A stretch of 38,284 nucleotides of DNA from Frigidibacter sp. SD6-1. Its GTDB lineage: Bacteria > Pseudomonadota > Alphaproteobacteria > Rhodobacterales > Rhodobacteraceae. The stretch is from NCBI RefSeq assembly GCF_030143255.1, contig NZ_JARJNR010000017.1:1-38284 (forward strand), in the 5' to 3' direction. Below are positions 8,086-16,106 of this stretch, piece after piece (position 1 is the first letter of the stretch; each line of letters opens with the position of its first letter). The position numbers were made by a program, and so were the translations under genes. The notes beneath the pieces are model-generated. The model had not been told where the DNA came from, ran no database searches, and was given only the letters and a program-made list of their open reading frames with translations.

Positions 8086-8115
8086 ATAGTGTCCACCATC
8101 GATAGTGGACACTAT
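8086..8115. promoter_or_regulatory. Perfect dyad over the tnpA start
   Basis: The 11-base arms ATAGTGTCCAC (8086-8096) and GTGGACACTAT (8105-8115) flank an 8-base loop. The GTG start of tnpA (8089) is inside the left arm, so a hairpin in the mRNA would bury the start region. A protein operator is the alternative. Either would dampen transposase expression; this is inference. Confidence 0.6.
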
Positions 8116-8484
8116 GGTGATGACTTGGCGCGTCGGACGAAGCGGCTCTGGACGGACGAGGAGAAGCGGTCGATCTGTTTCCAGACGGCTGCGCCGGGTG
8201 TTTCCGTGGCCCAGGTTGCGCGGCGCTACGCGGTCAATGCCAATCTGATCTTCAAGTGGTTGCGCGATCCCCGTTTCGCGCCCGACCCGGCGTCGGTGCC
8301 GGGCCCGTCGGAGGAAGCGCGCTTTCTTCCTGTGGAGATTGTCGCGGAGACGAAGGCGCCTGCGGCGGAACCGGTTGCCGACAACCGCATCGAGATCGAG
8401 CTGGCGGGCGGGCACCGGATGCGGATCAGCGGGAGCTATGATCCCGAGGCGCTGGTGCGGCTGATCCGGGGCCTGACGGCGTGA
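8089..8484 (+). CDS. tnpA: IS66 transposase accessory protein TnpA
   Basis: The 131-residue protein has an N-terminal HTH_Tnp_1-type helix-turn-helix: [16 protein letters not shown], then [22 protein letters not shown] (about residues 14-60). The C-terminal part is acidic and Pro-rich, as in IS66 OrfA proteins, which probably assist the transposase by binding DNA. The start is GTG at 8089, within a dyad. The end overlaps the GTG start of tnpB by four bases, indicating translational coupling. Confidence 0.9.
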   Translation: MSTIDSGHYGDDLARRTKRLWTDEEKRSICFQTAAPGVSVAQVARRYAVNANLIFKWLRDPRFAPDPASVPGPSEEARFLPVEIVAETKAPAAEPVADNRIEIELAGGHRMRISGSYDPEALVRLIRGLTA

Positions 8485-8828
8485 TCCCGGTTCCAGCGCA
8501 CACGCGGGTCTGGCTGGCGGTGGGCGTCACCGACATGCGCAAGGGGTTCACGGCCTTGGCGGCGCAGGCCGAGGCCGTGCTGAAGCAGGATCCGTTTGCC
8601 GGACATCTCTTTGTCTTCCGGGGGCGCCGGGGCGATCTGGTCAAGGTCATCTGGTGGGATGGGCAAGGGGCCTGCATGTTCGTGAAGCGGCTGGAGAAGG
8701 GGCGGTTCGTCTGGCCCTCGGCCAAGGAGGGGAAGGTGGCGCTTTCGCCCGCGCAACTGTCGATGCTGCTGGAGGGGATCGACTGGCGGGCACCAGAACG
8801 GACGTGGCGGCCCCTGGCGGCGGGATAA
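8481..8828 (+). CDS. tnpB: IS66 accessory protein TnpB
   Basis: The 115-residue protein shows the IS66 Orf2 (TnpB) pattern: [44 protein letters not shown] and [11 protein letters not shown]. This is the family's standard length and motif set. The precise activity is unknown, but it is required for transposition in characterised IS66 elements. It uses a GTG start overlapping the tnpA stop and is followed by tnpC after 58 bases. Confidence 0.93.
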   Translation: MIPVPAHTRVWLAVGVTDMRKGFTALAAQAEAVLKQDPFAGHLFVFRGRRGDLVKVIWWDGQGACMFVKRLEKGRFVWPSAKEGKVALSPAQLSMLLEGIDWRAPERTWRPLAAG

Positions 8829-8886
8829 TCTACGGGGCCTGCAATCAATGATTCCCACAAGGAATACAGTGGGATAAACTTCCCGT

Positions 8887-10386
8887 ATGCTCACCCAAAC
8901 CCTGACCTTGCCGGAAGACCCCGAGGAGTTGCGCAGCTTCACCGCGCGGCTTCTGGCCGAGGTCAAGGCGCAGGCGATCCTGATCGAGAAGCTGCGGCAC
9001 CAGCTGGCCGGGCACCGGGTGCACCGGTTTGGCGCGTCTTCCGAGACCGCCGAACAGCTTCAGTTGGCCCTGGAGACCAGCGAGATCGCCGCCGCCGCGA
9101 TGACCGCCCGGATGAAGCTGCCGGACATCGAGGAGAATGACAAACCGAAGCGCCGACCGATCCCGGATCATATCCCGCGGATGGAAGTGGAACTGACCCC
9201 GGGTGCCGAGGCCTGTGCCGATTGCGGCGGCCGCCTGCGCCGCATCGGCGAGGATGTCACGGAAGAGCTGGAGTACGTCCCCGGCCGCTTCATCGTGAAC
9301 CGGATCGTCCGGCCGCGCCTGACCTGCGCCTGCTGCGAACGCTTCGTCCAGGCGCCACTGCCCTCGCGCCCCATCGAGCGCGGCCGTCCGGGGCCGGGCT
9401 TGCTCGCTCATGTGCTGGTCAACAAGTACGCCGACCACTTACCGCTCTACCGCCAGAGCCAGATCTTCGAGCGCGAAGGTCTCGACCTGGATCGTTCGAC
9501 CCTGGCCGACTGGGTGGGCAAGAGCACGGCCCTGCTGGAACCGCTGGCCGATGCCATCGGCCGCCATGTCCTCTCGGCCGAGGCGATCTTCGCGGATGAC
9601 ACGCCCGTCAGCATGCTGGCCCCCGGCACCGGCAAGACCCAGACCGCTCGGCTCTGGACCTATACCCGCGACGAACGCCCTTGGGGCAGCACCGCACCAC
9701 CGGCTGCTTGGTATCGCTTCTCCGGTGACCGTAAGGGTCTGCACCCGAAGGATCACCTCGCCCGCTATCGCGGCTGGATGCATGCCGACGGTTATGCTGG
9801 CTTCGAGGACCTCTATCGTTCCGGGGCGATCCGCGAGGTTGCCTGCATGGCGCATGTCCGGCGCAAGTTCGTCGACATCCACCGATCCCAGGGCTCCCCG
9901 ATTGCCGAAGAGGCCATCGGCCGGATCGCGCAACTCTATGCTGTCGAGAAAGAGGCCAGAGGGTCGCCTCCAGACCGCCGCGCCGACCTGCGACGCGCCC
10001 ATGCCGCTCCGGTCTTTGACGACCTGGAGCGATGGCTGGCCATGCAACTCACCACGATCTCGGGCAAATCCCCGCTCGCAGCCGCCATCCGCCATGCCCT
10101 GAGCCGCATGGAGCGCCTGCGCCCCTATCTCGACCACGGCATCCTGGAACTCGACAATAATCCGGCCGAACGCGGAATGCGCGCCATCGCCTTGGGTCGC
10201 AAGAACTACCTCTTCGTCGGCTCAGAGGCGGGCGGCAAGGCAGCCGCCATCGCCTACACCCTGATCGAAACGGCCAAGCTCAACGCCGTCGATCCACTCG
10301 CCTGGCTCACGGACACCCTGGCCCGCATCCCCGACTACAAGATCACAAAGGTCGACGACCTGCTGCCCTGGCGATGGAACAGGTAG
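8887..10386 (+). CDS. tnpC: IS66 transposase TnpC
   Basis: The 499-residue transposase has an N-terminal leucine-zipper-like helix (about 10-45). A zinc-binding region follows with CADCGGRL and CACCERF. Then comes the DDE catalytic domain with FADDTPVSML, WMHADGYAGFEDLY and LDNNPAERGMRAIALGRKNYLF, the last carrying the catalytic Glu. It catalyses cut and joining of the element ends. The stop codon at 10384-10386 reaches the first base of the right terminal repeat. Length and motif order are complete, so there is no sign of decay. Confidence 0.96.
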   Translation: MLTQTLTLPEDPEELRSFTARLLAEVKAQAILIEKLRHQLAGHRVHRFGASSETAEQLQLALETSEIAAAAMTARMKLPDIEENDKPKRRPIPDHIPRMEVELTPGAEACADCGGRLRRIGEDVTEELEYVPGRFIVNRIVRPRLTCACCERFVQAPLPSRPIERGRPGPGLLAHVLVNKYADHLPLYRQSQIFEREGLDLDRSTLADWVGKSTALLEPLADAIGRHVLSAEAIFADDTPVSMLAPGTGKTQTARLWTYTRDERPWGSTAPPAAWYRFSGDRKGLHPKDHLARYRGWMHADGYAGFEDLYRSGAIREVACMAHVRRKFVDIHRSQGSPIAEEAIGRIAQLYAVEKEARGSPPDRRADLRRAHAAPVFDDLERWLAMQLTTISGKSPLAAAIRHALSRMERLRPYLDHGILELDNNPAERGMRAIALGRKNYLFVGSEAGGKAAAIAYTLIETAKLNAVDPLAWLTDTLARIPDYKITKVDDLLPWRWNR

Positions 10387-10406
10387 CGGTCAGACCGGAC
10401 GCTTAC
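10386..10406 (-). repeat. IS66 right terminal inverted repeat
   Basis: Read on the minus strand from 10406 it starts GTAAGCGTCCGGTCTGACC, one mismatch from the left repeat at 8041-8061. Confidence 0.95.
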
Positions 10407-10414
10407 GCACCGTC
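10407..10414. repeat. Target-site duplication, right copy
   Basis: GCACCGTC repeats the 8 bases before the left IS66 end at 8033-8040. Confidence 0.95.
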
Positions 10415-10602
10415 GCCATGCACAGGACGATGAGGATGCCGCGCAGGGGCTGGGGGATGAAGGCGATCTGCGGTGCGATCACGGTGTTCAGGACCGTCAC
10501 CAACGGATAGACGACGACAAAAGCCAGCGCGATCTGCTTCCACTTCCGCGGCGGTCGTGCCGCCGCGGAAAGGTGCGCGCCCGAGGTTTCGGGCGCGGAC
10601 AT
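10407..10602 (-). pseudogene. 5' part of small membrane-protein gene disrupted by IS66
   Basis: The frame starts at 10602, where its ATG overlaps the TGA of the isochorismatase gene (TGATG). It encodes a short soluble N-terminus, then ARPPRKWKQIALAFVVVYPL and a second hydrophobic segment before the IS66 insertion. With the element removed, the product is about 84 residues with two membrane helices. The pattern 'PPRKWK...YPLV...PQPLR...LPW' resembles the C-terminal membrane tail of antibiotic-biosynthesis-monooxygenase-type proteins. Here it would be a stand-alone tail, perhaps the partner of the preceding hydrolase. In the present arrangement the last helix is replaced by RKRPV from the element end. 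Confidence 0.8.
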
Positions 10603-11366
10603 CAGCGGAGGTTCCCGCGCACATAGGCCTCAAAGACACCCTCGGTGCCCATGGCCTGGAAGAAGGCGCCGGAGACGGGGCTCTTATAGTCGCCCAGCAT
10701 CGAGGTGATCATCGGAGTCACCACCATCGGGTCGATGCCCGCGTTGTTCAGGAGCGTCAGGCTGGTCTGCGCGCCAAGCTTCGTCGTCGCTGCGGAGATG
10801 TCCACCAGCGCGACGACGTTAAAGCCTTCCTCCTTGGCCGACAACGCCGGGGGAACAAGGCAGACATCGGTGGTCAGGCCGCCGATCAGCAGGTGTCGCT
10901 TGCCCGTGGCGCGCACGGCATCGGCAAAGGCCGGGTCGTCCCAGGCATTGATCACGCCGGTCCGCTGGATGCGTGCGGCATATTCCTCGGGCATGATCTC
11001 CTCGAATTCGGGAAGGAGCGGGCCCTGTGCTTCGGTCTCAAGGCTGGTGGTCAGGACGATCGGCATGCCGGCGGCCTTGGCAAAACGGGCCACGGTGCGG
11101 GTCCACATCTTCAGCTGGTTGCGTTCGTCCTCGCCCGCAAGTTCACCAGCCCAGCCGATCGTGCCGACCTGGTGGTCGACGAGAACGAGGGCGGTGTTTT
11201 CAGGGGTCAGGGCGCGAAAGCCGGTTTCAGGGCGCATATTGGTCTCCATGGGTTGAGTGTTGGCGGTGGCGGGACCGGCGAGGCCGGTCAGTGCCGTTGC
11301 GGCAGCGACCGCGGCGCTTCCTGCAAGGAAGCCGCGTCGGCCAAGGGTTAGGTCATCGTTCTGCAT
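10602..11366 (-). CDS. Tat-exported isochorismatase-family cysteine hydrolase (YcaC-like)
   Basis: The 254-residue protein starts with a twin-arginine signal (LGRRGFLAGSAAVAAATALT, residues 8-27), so it should be folded in the cytoplasm and exported to the periplasm. The hydrolase domain has VLVDHQVG (Asp64) and IGGLTTDVCL (Cys169), two members of the isochorismatase-type triad, and GVINAWDD, which is typical of the YcaC branch. The substrate is unknown. The start at 11366 follows AGGA; an upstream in-frame ATG would spoil the Tat signal spacing. It is divergent from the LysR gene at 11479, with a LysR-box-like dyad between them, so LysR control is likely. The downstream gene is coupled and disrupted by IS66. 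Confidence 0.9.
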   Translation of the reverse strand: MQNDDLTLGRRGFLAGSAAVAAATALTGLAGPATANTQPMETNMRPETGFRALTPENTALVLVDHQVGTIGWAGELAGEDERNQLKMWTRTVARFAKAAGMPIVLTTSLETEAQGPLLPEFEEIMPEEYAARIQRTGVINAWDDPAFADAVRATGKRHLLIGGLTTDVCLVPPALSAKEEGFNVVALVDISAATTKLGAQTSLTLLNNAGIDPMVVTPMITSMLGDYKSPVSGAFFQAMGTEGVFEAYVRGNLR

Positions 11367-11432
11367 GTTGTGGTCCTGCGGTTCGGCCGTCTTGGCCATG
11401 CAGGCAAGATAGATTGCACCACTCAAGGAATT

Positions 11433-11474
11433 AAGATAATGATTTGGTATCTTCTGTGCCATTATTGGGATAAT
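11433..11474. promoter_or_regulatory. Candidate LysR box between divergent genes
   Basis: AAGATA (11433-11438) and TATCTT (11448-11453) form a dyad with a 9-base spacer containing the T-N11-A pattern (T at 11437, A at 11449). Immediately after it, 11461-11474 contains ATTATTGGGATAAT. The location between a LysR gene and its divergent neighbour fits the family's usual operator arrangement. Confidence 0.6.
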
Positions 11475-11478
11475 TGTT

Positions 11479-12372
11479 TTGGACGACCTGCGCGATATCG
11501 CCCACTTTGTCGAAGTGGCCCGTACACGGAATTTCTCCCAGGCCGCAGCCCGGCTCGGGGTGCCGTCCTCGACCCTCTCCCGCCGCATCGCGGAACTGGA
11601 GGCGGGGCTCGGCACCCAGCTTCTGGTGCGAACCACGCGCCGGGTTGACCTGACCGAGGCGGGAGCGCTTTTCCTGTCCCGCTGCAAAGAGATTGTCGAG
11701 GCGGCACGCGGTGCGCGGGCCGAGTTGTCGGAGCTTACGCGACGCCCGCGCGGGACCCTGCGAGTCTCGATGACGCCGGACTTCGGCACCACTTTCTTGG
11801 CCCCCGTGATCGCCGCTTTCAGCACGTCTCATCCTGAGATCACACTGCATCTGGACCTGAACCCGCGCCGGGCCGACATCATGGCCGAAGGGATTGACGT
11901 GGCGATCCGCATCGGTCTGCCCGCCGAGCCCTATCTGTTTGCCCGCAAGCTGATCACGGCGCGGCGCGGCCTTTATGCCAGCCCCGCCTATCTGGCCGAG
12001 ATGGGGGAGCCGCAGGCGCCGCAAGACCTTGGCCGGCACCGCTGCCTGAGCGTGTCCACGGGCGAGCCCGCACCTTGGGTTCTTCACAAGGGCGAGCAGA
12101 CCGAGGAGGTGGTCGTTCACGGCCCGGTTCTGGCCAATGCGCCGGGCATGGTCCTGCGTCTGGCGGCTGCGGGCCTTGGCATCGCGGCTGCGGACGAGGT
12201 CATGGCGGCCAACTACCGCGACCGGGGCGATCTGCTTCCCGTCATGCCTGACTGGTCGATCCGCCCGGTGCCGGTCTATGCCGTCACCGCGACCAAGGTG
12301 CACCCGGTCAAGACGCGGCTGTTTCTGGAGTTCGTCCAGAAGGCGCTCAAGGGCTTCGGCGTCACGGAGTGA
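11479..12372 (+). CDS. LysR-family transcriptional regulator
   Basis: The 297-residue protein is full length. The N-terminal winged helix (about 1-60) includes FVEVARTRNFSQAAARLGVP and STLSRRIAELE. The effector domain has GTLRVSMTPDFGTTFLAPVI and DVAIRIGLPAEPYLFARKL, typical of the branch that often regulates redox-related or hydrolase genes. The start is TTG at 11479, with GGGA upstream, which keeps the conventional N-terminal length. It diverges from the isochorismatase gene and converges with the methyltransferase gene, overlapping its end by 11 bases. Likely targets are the isochorismatase operon and possibly the operon starting at 16013, where a related GGGATAAT motif occurs. Confidence 0.93.
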   Translation: MDDLRDIAHFVEVARTRNFSQAAARLGVPSSTLSRRIAELEAGLGTQLLVRTTRRVDLTEAGALFLSRCKEIVEAARGARAELSELTRRPRGTLRVSMTPDFGTTFLAPVIAAFSTSHPEITLHLDLNPRRADIMAEGIDVAIRIGLPAEPYLFARKLITARRGLYASPAYLAEMGEPQAPQDLGRHRCLSVSTGEPAPWVLHKGEQTEEVVVHGPVLANAPGMVLRLAAAGLGIAAADEVMAANYRDRGDLLPVMPDWSIRPVPVYAVTATKVHPVKTRLFLEFVQKALKGFGVTE

Positions 12373-12976
12373 TCCGGTCGGGCACTGGCTTGCGGGCAAT
12401 CAGGTCGATCAGGGCCGAGCGTCCATGATGTCCGCGCCCTTCGTCCAGCACCGCCTCATACTCATGCAGGCGCAGAACCTCGTTCCCGGCGAAAGCGCGG
12501 GCCAGAAGCTCGGGCGTGTAGAGGTTCTCGACCTGCGGTGGCCCACCGGTGCCGAGGGCCAGCTGAGCCGGGGTATAGCCGTGCAGGAAGAACATCCCGC
12601 CCGGCCGCAGGGTACGGATGGATCCGGCAAAGATATCGTCCCTCAACGCCGGGTCCGCAAACTGGATAAAGACTGCCATGACCGCTTCGAAGCTGTCGGG
12701 CTGCCACTGCCAGTCGCGGATGTCGGCCTCAACGAATGCGACCTCGACACCACGGCCTGCCGCCAGTGCACGGCCCTTGGCAATCGCGGAGGGCGCGAAT
12801 TCCATGGCCGTGCAGTGGTGGCCGAGGCTCGCGAGGTGGACAGAGTTCCGCCCCTCGCCATCCGCGAGGCATAGTATCCGGGACGCCGGCGCCAGACGCG
12901 CCGCTTCACGGCGGACAAAGGCCGCCGGCTCGGTTCCGAACAGATACTCGGGTGTCGAATAGCGCTGATCCCACAT
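12362..12976 (-). CDS. Class I SAM-dependent methyltransferase
   Basis: The 204-residue protein starts MWDQRYSTPEYLFGTEP, common in small TehB-like methyltransferases. Motif I is ILCLADGEGRNSVHLA (about residues 34-49), where an acidic/Gly loop binds SAM. A later VEADIRDWQW and the strand LRPGGMFFLHGY are also typical. The substrate is unknown; thiopurine, tellurite or other small molecules are handled by relatives. The start at 12976 follows GGAGG at good spacing. Its first 71 bases overlap the end of the pirin gene, so it is the last gene of the minus-strand operon and probably translationally coupled. Confidence 0.88.
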   Translation of the reverse strand: MWDQRYSTPEYLFGTEPAAFVRREAARLAPASRILCLADGEGRNSVHLASLGHHCTAMEFAPSAIAKGRALAAGRGVEVAFVEADIRDWQWQPDSFEAVMAVFIQFADPALRDDIFAGSIRTLRPGGMFFLHGYTPAQLALGTGGPPQVENLYTPELLARAFAGNEVLRLHEYEAVLDEGRGHHGRSALIDLIARKPVPDRITP

Positions 12977-13811
12977 GGGGTAACCTCCGCAATGTGGAAC
13001 CGATCGCCCTGATGCGCGTCATGGCCGCATCGAGCGACGCCTGATTGGTATGAACCGAGCTTGGCCCCATAACCAGCGGATGGGGGTGCGGAGCGGCCGT
13101 GCCGACCAGCACTTCGGCGGAATGATCCGTGGTCTCGACGACGATGTCGCCGGTGTCGCCCAGAACCATCAGCGACGCATTGCCCGGTTCACCCTGCACC
13201 CGGGCCTCTCCCGAAAAGACGAAGGCAAAAGCCGTGCTATGCGCCGCAGGCGGCGTGAAAGTCCAACGGGACCCCGGCGACAGGGTCACGACCATATAGG
13301 TCATGTCCTGGTGCGAGGTGATCGGGCTGGCGAGCCGCTCCGCATCCGTCGCGATCTCTCCAAGCAGAACGCGCAGCGTGCCGCCCGGAATTGGGGCCTG
13401 CGCCACGTCTTCGGGGGGAACATACTGACCGAAGGACGGGCCGTCCTCCACCCCCGGTGGCATGGCGACCCAGAGCTGGAAACCCGTCACCCGGCCCGAG
13501 CCCATCAGGCTGCCCTGATGCCAGGCACCGCCGCCTGCATTCATCCACTCCAGCCCGCCCGCCTTCAGGACCCCGTTCTGTCCCGTGGTGTCGGAATAGC
13601 GCACATCGGTGCCGGGTTGCCAGGTCAGGGTTGCGATCCCCGAATGGGGATGCATGCCGAAGCCGAAGCCCGGTTCAATCTCGGCATCGAAGAAGTCGAG
13701 GAAGATGAAGGGTTTCAGCCTGTCGCCCAGATCGTCGGGGCTGATGAGGCGGTTGATCGGCCCGTGGCGATGGCCACGGGCGCGGGCGATGATGGGCCGC
13801 AGCGGGGGCAT
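12906..13811 (-). CDS. Pirin-family protein
   Basis: The roughly 301-residue protein has the double-cupin pirin pattern. The N-terminal cupin has FIFLDFFDAEIEPGFGFGMHPHSGIATLTW, with the His-x-His metal ligands, and EWMNAGGGAWHQGSL. The second cupin (about 170-265) is less conserved. Pirins bind iron; some have quercetinase or redox-sensing activity. The start at 13811 has GGAG upstream. The C-terminus continues about 20 residues beyond the usual end and runs into the methyltransferase gene, as if the normal stop were lost. Gene order (DoxX, LtrA, CDGSH, pirin) fits redox stress. Family secure, reaction unknown. Confidence 0.93.
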   Translation of the reverse strand: MPPLRPIIARARGHRHGPINRLISPDDLGDRLKPFIFLDFFDAEIEPGFGFGMHPHSGIATLTWQPGTDVRYSDTTGQNGVLKAGGLEWMNAGGGAWHQGSLMGSGRVTGFQLWVAMPPGVEDGPSFGQYVPPEDVAQAPIPGGTLRVLLGEIATDAERLASPITSHQDMTYMVVTLSPGSRWTFTPPAAHSTAFAFVFSGEARVQGEPGNASLMVLGDTGDIVVETTDHSAEVLVGTAAPHPHPLVMGPSSVHTNQASLDAAMTRIRAIGSTLRRLPHVGSALFDTRVSVRNRAGGLCPP

Positions 13812-13816
13812 GACCT

Positions 13817-14458
13817 TCACTCCGCCTGGAAGCCTGCTGCGACATGGCTTCCGTCGCAATAGGGCTTGTTCTTCGACTGACCACAACGGCACAGCGCGGT
13901 CTTGGTCACCTTGTCGGTGGTGCGCCCGGTGCCGGACACGATTTCCAGGTTGCCCATGACCAGAAGCGGCCCGTTCGGCAGCGGTTGGACATTAACCGGG
14001 CCATTGCGAACCTCCAGTGCGGAGAAGTCCCTGGTTGCCGGCTCACCCGTGGCGGCGAAGCCTGCGCTGGAGTGCGCGCCATCGCAGAAGGGTTTGTTCT
14101 GCGATTGGCCGCAACGGCAAAGCGTGGCGCGGGGCGCGGCCTGACGCTCGCCCCGGATCGAGAGCTCGGCCTCGATGGCGAGGGGGCCATTCTCGCGCAC
14201 CCGAACGGTATTGACGACTGGCGGCGTGTCGGAATCGCCGGTGCCGTCATTGCGCGACACGCGGATCGCGCCCGAGGGGCACGTCAGCGCCGTCATCATC
14301 ACCGTTTCGGCGCTGGCGGAATCGGGATGGATCCATTCGCCCTGGACATTGGGCACATAGACCTCGGGGTGTCCCAATACGCAGCCGCGCGAGTGGATGC
14401 AGCGGCTGGCATCGAAGCGGATGGTGACCTCGCGGCCTTTGACGGTTTCTTCAGTCAT
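13817..14458 (-). CDS. Iron-sulfur protein: divergent ferredoxin domain plus two CDGSH motifs
   Basis: The 213-residue protein begins with a Fer4_19/YjdI-type domain (Cys20, Cys26 and Cys60 in RCIHSRGCV and ALTCPSGAI). Two full CDGSH motifs follow, at residues 114-129 (CRCGQSQNKPFCDGAH) and 190-205 (CRCGQSKNKPYCDGSH). It should therefore bind one low-cysteine cluster and two [2Fe-2S] clusters and act in electron transfer or redox sensing in the cytoplasm. The start at 14458 follows AGGAGG. The gene overlaps the LtrA-like gene by eight bases and ends five bases before the pirin start, so it lies in a tight operon. A second CDGSH-containing protein is at 4514-6046. Confidence 0.93.
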   Translation of the reverse strand: MTEETVKGREVTIRFDASRCIHSRGCVLGHPEVYVPNVQGEWIHPDSASAETVMMTALTCPSGAIRVSRNDGTGDSDTPPVVNTVRVRENGPLAIEAELSIRGERQAAPRATLCRCGQSQNKPFCDGAHSSAGFAATGEPATRDFSALEVRNGPVNVQPLPNGPLLVMGNLEIVSGTGRTTDKVTKTALCRCGQSKNKPYCDGSHVAAGFQAE

Positions 14459-15599
14459 GGGTGACCTCCTGGTTGTCGGTTTGGCTTGGAAAAAGAAAGA
14501 TGCGTCCCGCAAGGAGCAGGACAGAGAGCGCGGCAAAGGTCAGGACTCCGGCGGAAACGGCCCCGGCAAGAGCGAAGGCCAAGGCCGCGATGGACAACAG
14601 GAGGGTCCGTACCCGGGACATGATGAACGCCCGGTCTCGCAGGGCCCATATCAGCGCAAAGGCCGTGGCCAGCGGACCGCCAAGGGCCCAACCTGCGGCG
14701 CGCCCCGGATGCTCGGCCACAAAGGCAAGTCCCGCGCCCACAAGAGCCACCGCCGCAAAGAGCGGCGCATGACCATAACCCCACAGGAACGCGCGCAAAG
14801 GGGATTGCCGGTCGAGGTCGTGATCGCGGTCGAAGTAGACCCACCAGAGTGTAAAGACTATGATCACCCCGGCCAGACCGGTGGCAGCCGCCGCAAAGTC
14901 CGGTGCAGTGTCGTAAAGGGCGCGAAAGCCTAGGGACGCAGCTAGCAGACCTTCGCCCAGAACGATCAGCATCAAGAGCCCGTAGCGTTCGGTCAGGTGC
15001 GCGCGATGCCAGGGTAGGAGCCGCCCGCCCTGCGCCCAGGCCGGAATGGCAAATTCGATGGCAAGGCACAGAAGCGTTCCGGCAAAGGCTGCGCCAGATG
15101 CCGGGACGGTGGAGAAATAGAGAACAAACCAGGCAGCCTGTGCTGCGATGATCCCGCCCGCGAAGCGCAAGGCCACAGTGCGATATTCCGCCTGTTGGGC
15201 GACGCGCAACCAAAGGATCGCCAGGGCCAGACGCATGACTGACCAGCCAAGCAAACCCCAGGACAAATCCATCGTCGTGAAGAACGACCCCGCCCCCGCC
15301 GCAAAGATCAAGGCGCCGGTCATGATGGCGCCGACAAGGAGCTTGTAGAGGGCATCTTCCTGCCCAAAGGCCGAGGCAAACCAGGATACCCCCGTCCAGG
15401 CCCACCAGATGGTAACGAAGAGCAGGAGGAACCTTGGCAAGGCCTCGGCGCCATGCCCTTCGGCCAAAGCATGATGGAACGCCGCCGTCACGGCCGCGAT
15501 GGCAATGACGATCACCAGATCGAACAGCAGTTCGAGAGGGGTCGAGGCGCGGTGTGCTTCGGCGGGATCACGGGCGGCAAGGGCGAGGCGGCGGCGCAT
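14451..15599 (-). CDS. LtrA-family (low temperature requirement A-like) membrane protein
   Basis: The 382-residue protein has about ten hydrophobic segments and the LtrA signature STPLELLFDLVIVIAIAAVT near the N-terminus. ERYGLLMLIVLGEGLLA (mid-chain) and WWVYFDRDHD follow. LtrA proteins are integral inner-membrane proteins of unknown activity, first linked to growth at low temperature in Listeria. The start at 15599 lies three bases after the DoxX stop and the end overlaps the CDGSH gene, so it is a central operon member. Family assignment is good; its role with redox genes is unexplained. Confidence 0.88.
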   Translation of the reverse strand: MRRRLALAARDPAEAHRASTPLELLFDLVIVIAIAAVTAAFHHALAEGHGAEALPRFLLLFVTIWWAWTGVSWFASAFGQEDALYKLLVGAIMTGALIFAAGAGSFFTTMDLSWGLLGWSVMRLALAILWLRVAQQAEYRTVALRFAGGIIAAQAAWFVLYFSTVPASGAAFAGTLLCLAIEFAIPAWAQGGRLLPWHRAHLTERYGLLMLIVLGEGLLAASLGFRALYDTAPDFAAAATGLAGVIIVFTLWWVYFDRDHDLDRQSPLRAFLWGYGHAPLFAAVALVGAGLAFVAEHPGRAAGWALGGPLATAFALIWALRDRAFIMSRVRTLLLSIAALAFALAGAVSAGVLTFAALSVLLLAGRIFLFPSQTDNQEVTHD

Positions 15600-15602
15600 G
15601 GA

Positions 15603-16013
15603 TCACTGGTCGCCACGCCGGGCATCGAGGGAAAGACGACCGGCACCGGTCGCCGTCACCATGAGAAGACCGCCTGCAATGGCGACATTCTTCAGGAAAC
15701 TCGTGATCTCGGCCTGTGCGGCCATGCCTTCAAGGCCACCTGCCGGGACAAGATGAAACACGATGCCCGACAAGAGGCTGAACCCGGCCAGCAGGAAGGC
15801 CGCGATGCGCGCTTGCCACCCGACCAGAAGTGCCACGCCGCAGGCGATCTCTGTCAAGATCACGACCGGAAGCAGTGCACCGGGTACACCCATCGCCTGC
15901 ATGTATTGCGCGACGCCGGCATATCCCGCGATCTTTCCAAGACCGGAGATGATGAAGATGAGCGAAAGGAAGAGCCGCGCCAACGGCACGACAAGGCTGA
16001 CGGATGCGGACAT
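15603..16013 (-). CDS. DoxX-family membrane protein
   Basis: The 136-residue protein has four membrane helices and a DoxX first helix (LARLFLSLIFIISGLGKIAG). AQYMQAMGVP and a helix with ILTEIACGVALLVGW follow, a classic DoxX layout. The start at 16013 has GGAG upstream. It is the first gene of the five-gene minus-strand operon that continues through LtrA, CDGSH, pirin and methyltransferase. It differs clearly from the DoxX protein at 3070-3426, so they are not recent copies. A dyad about 95 bases upstream may control the operon. A redox-linked role is inferred from context. Confidence 0.9.
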   Translation of the reverse strand: MSASVSLVVPLARLFLSLIFIISGLGKIAGYAGVAQYMQAMGVPGALLPVVILTEIACGVALLVGWQARIAAFLLAGFSLLSGIVFHLVPAGGLEGMAAQAEITSFLKNVAIAGGLLMVTATGAGRLSLDARRGDQ

Positions 16014-16106
16014 GGGTAGCTCCAGTTCTAGACAAATTGGAATAGAGATCGGAACGCAGACTACCCGACAGAGCAACTTGGGATCGAGTTGGCTACTTGG
16101 TAGACT

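Larger units (their letters stand above)
8041..10406 (+). mobile_element. Complete IS66-family insertion sequence (2366 bp)
   Basis: The element has 21-bp terminal inverted repeats (8041-8061 and 10386-10406) that differ only at the fifth position and start GTAA(C/G)CGTCCGGTCTGACC. It is flanked by an 8-bp direct duplication. It carries the three-gene set tnpA, tnpB and tnpC in the standard order. All three frames are open, so the element appears potentially active. It is inserted in a small membrane-protein gene. Confidence 0.97.
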
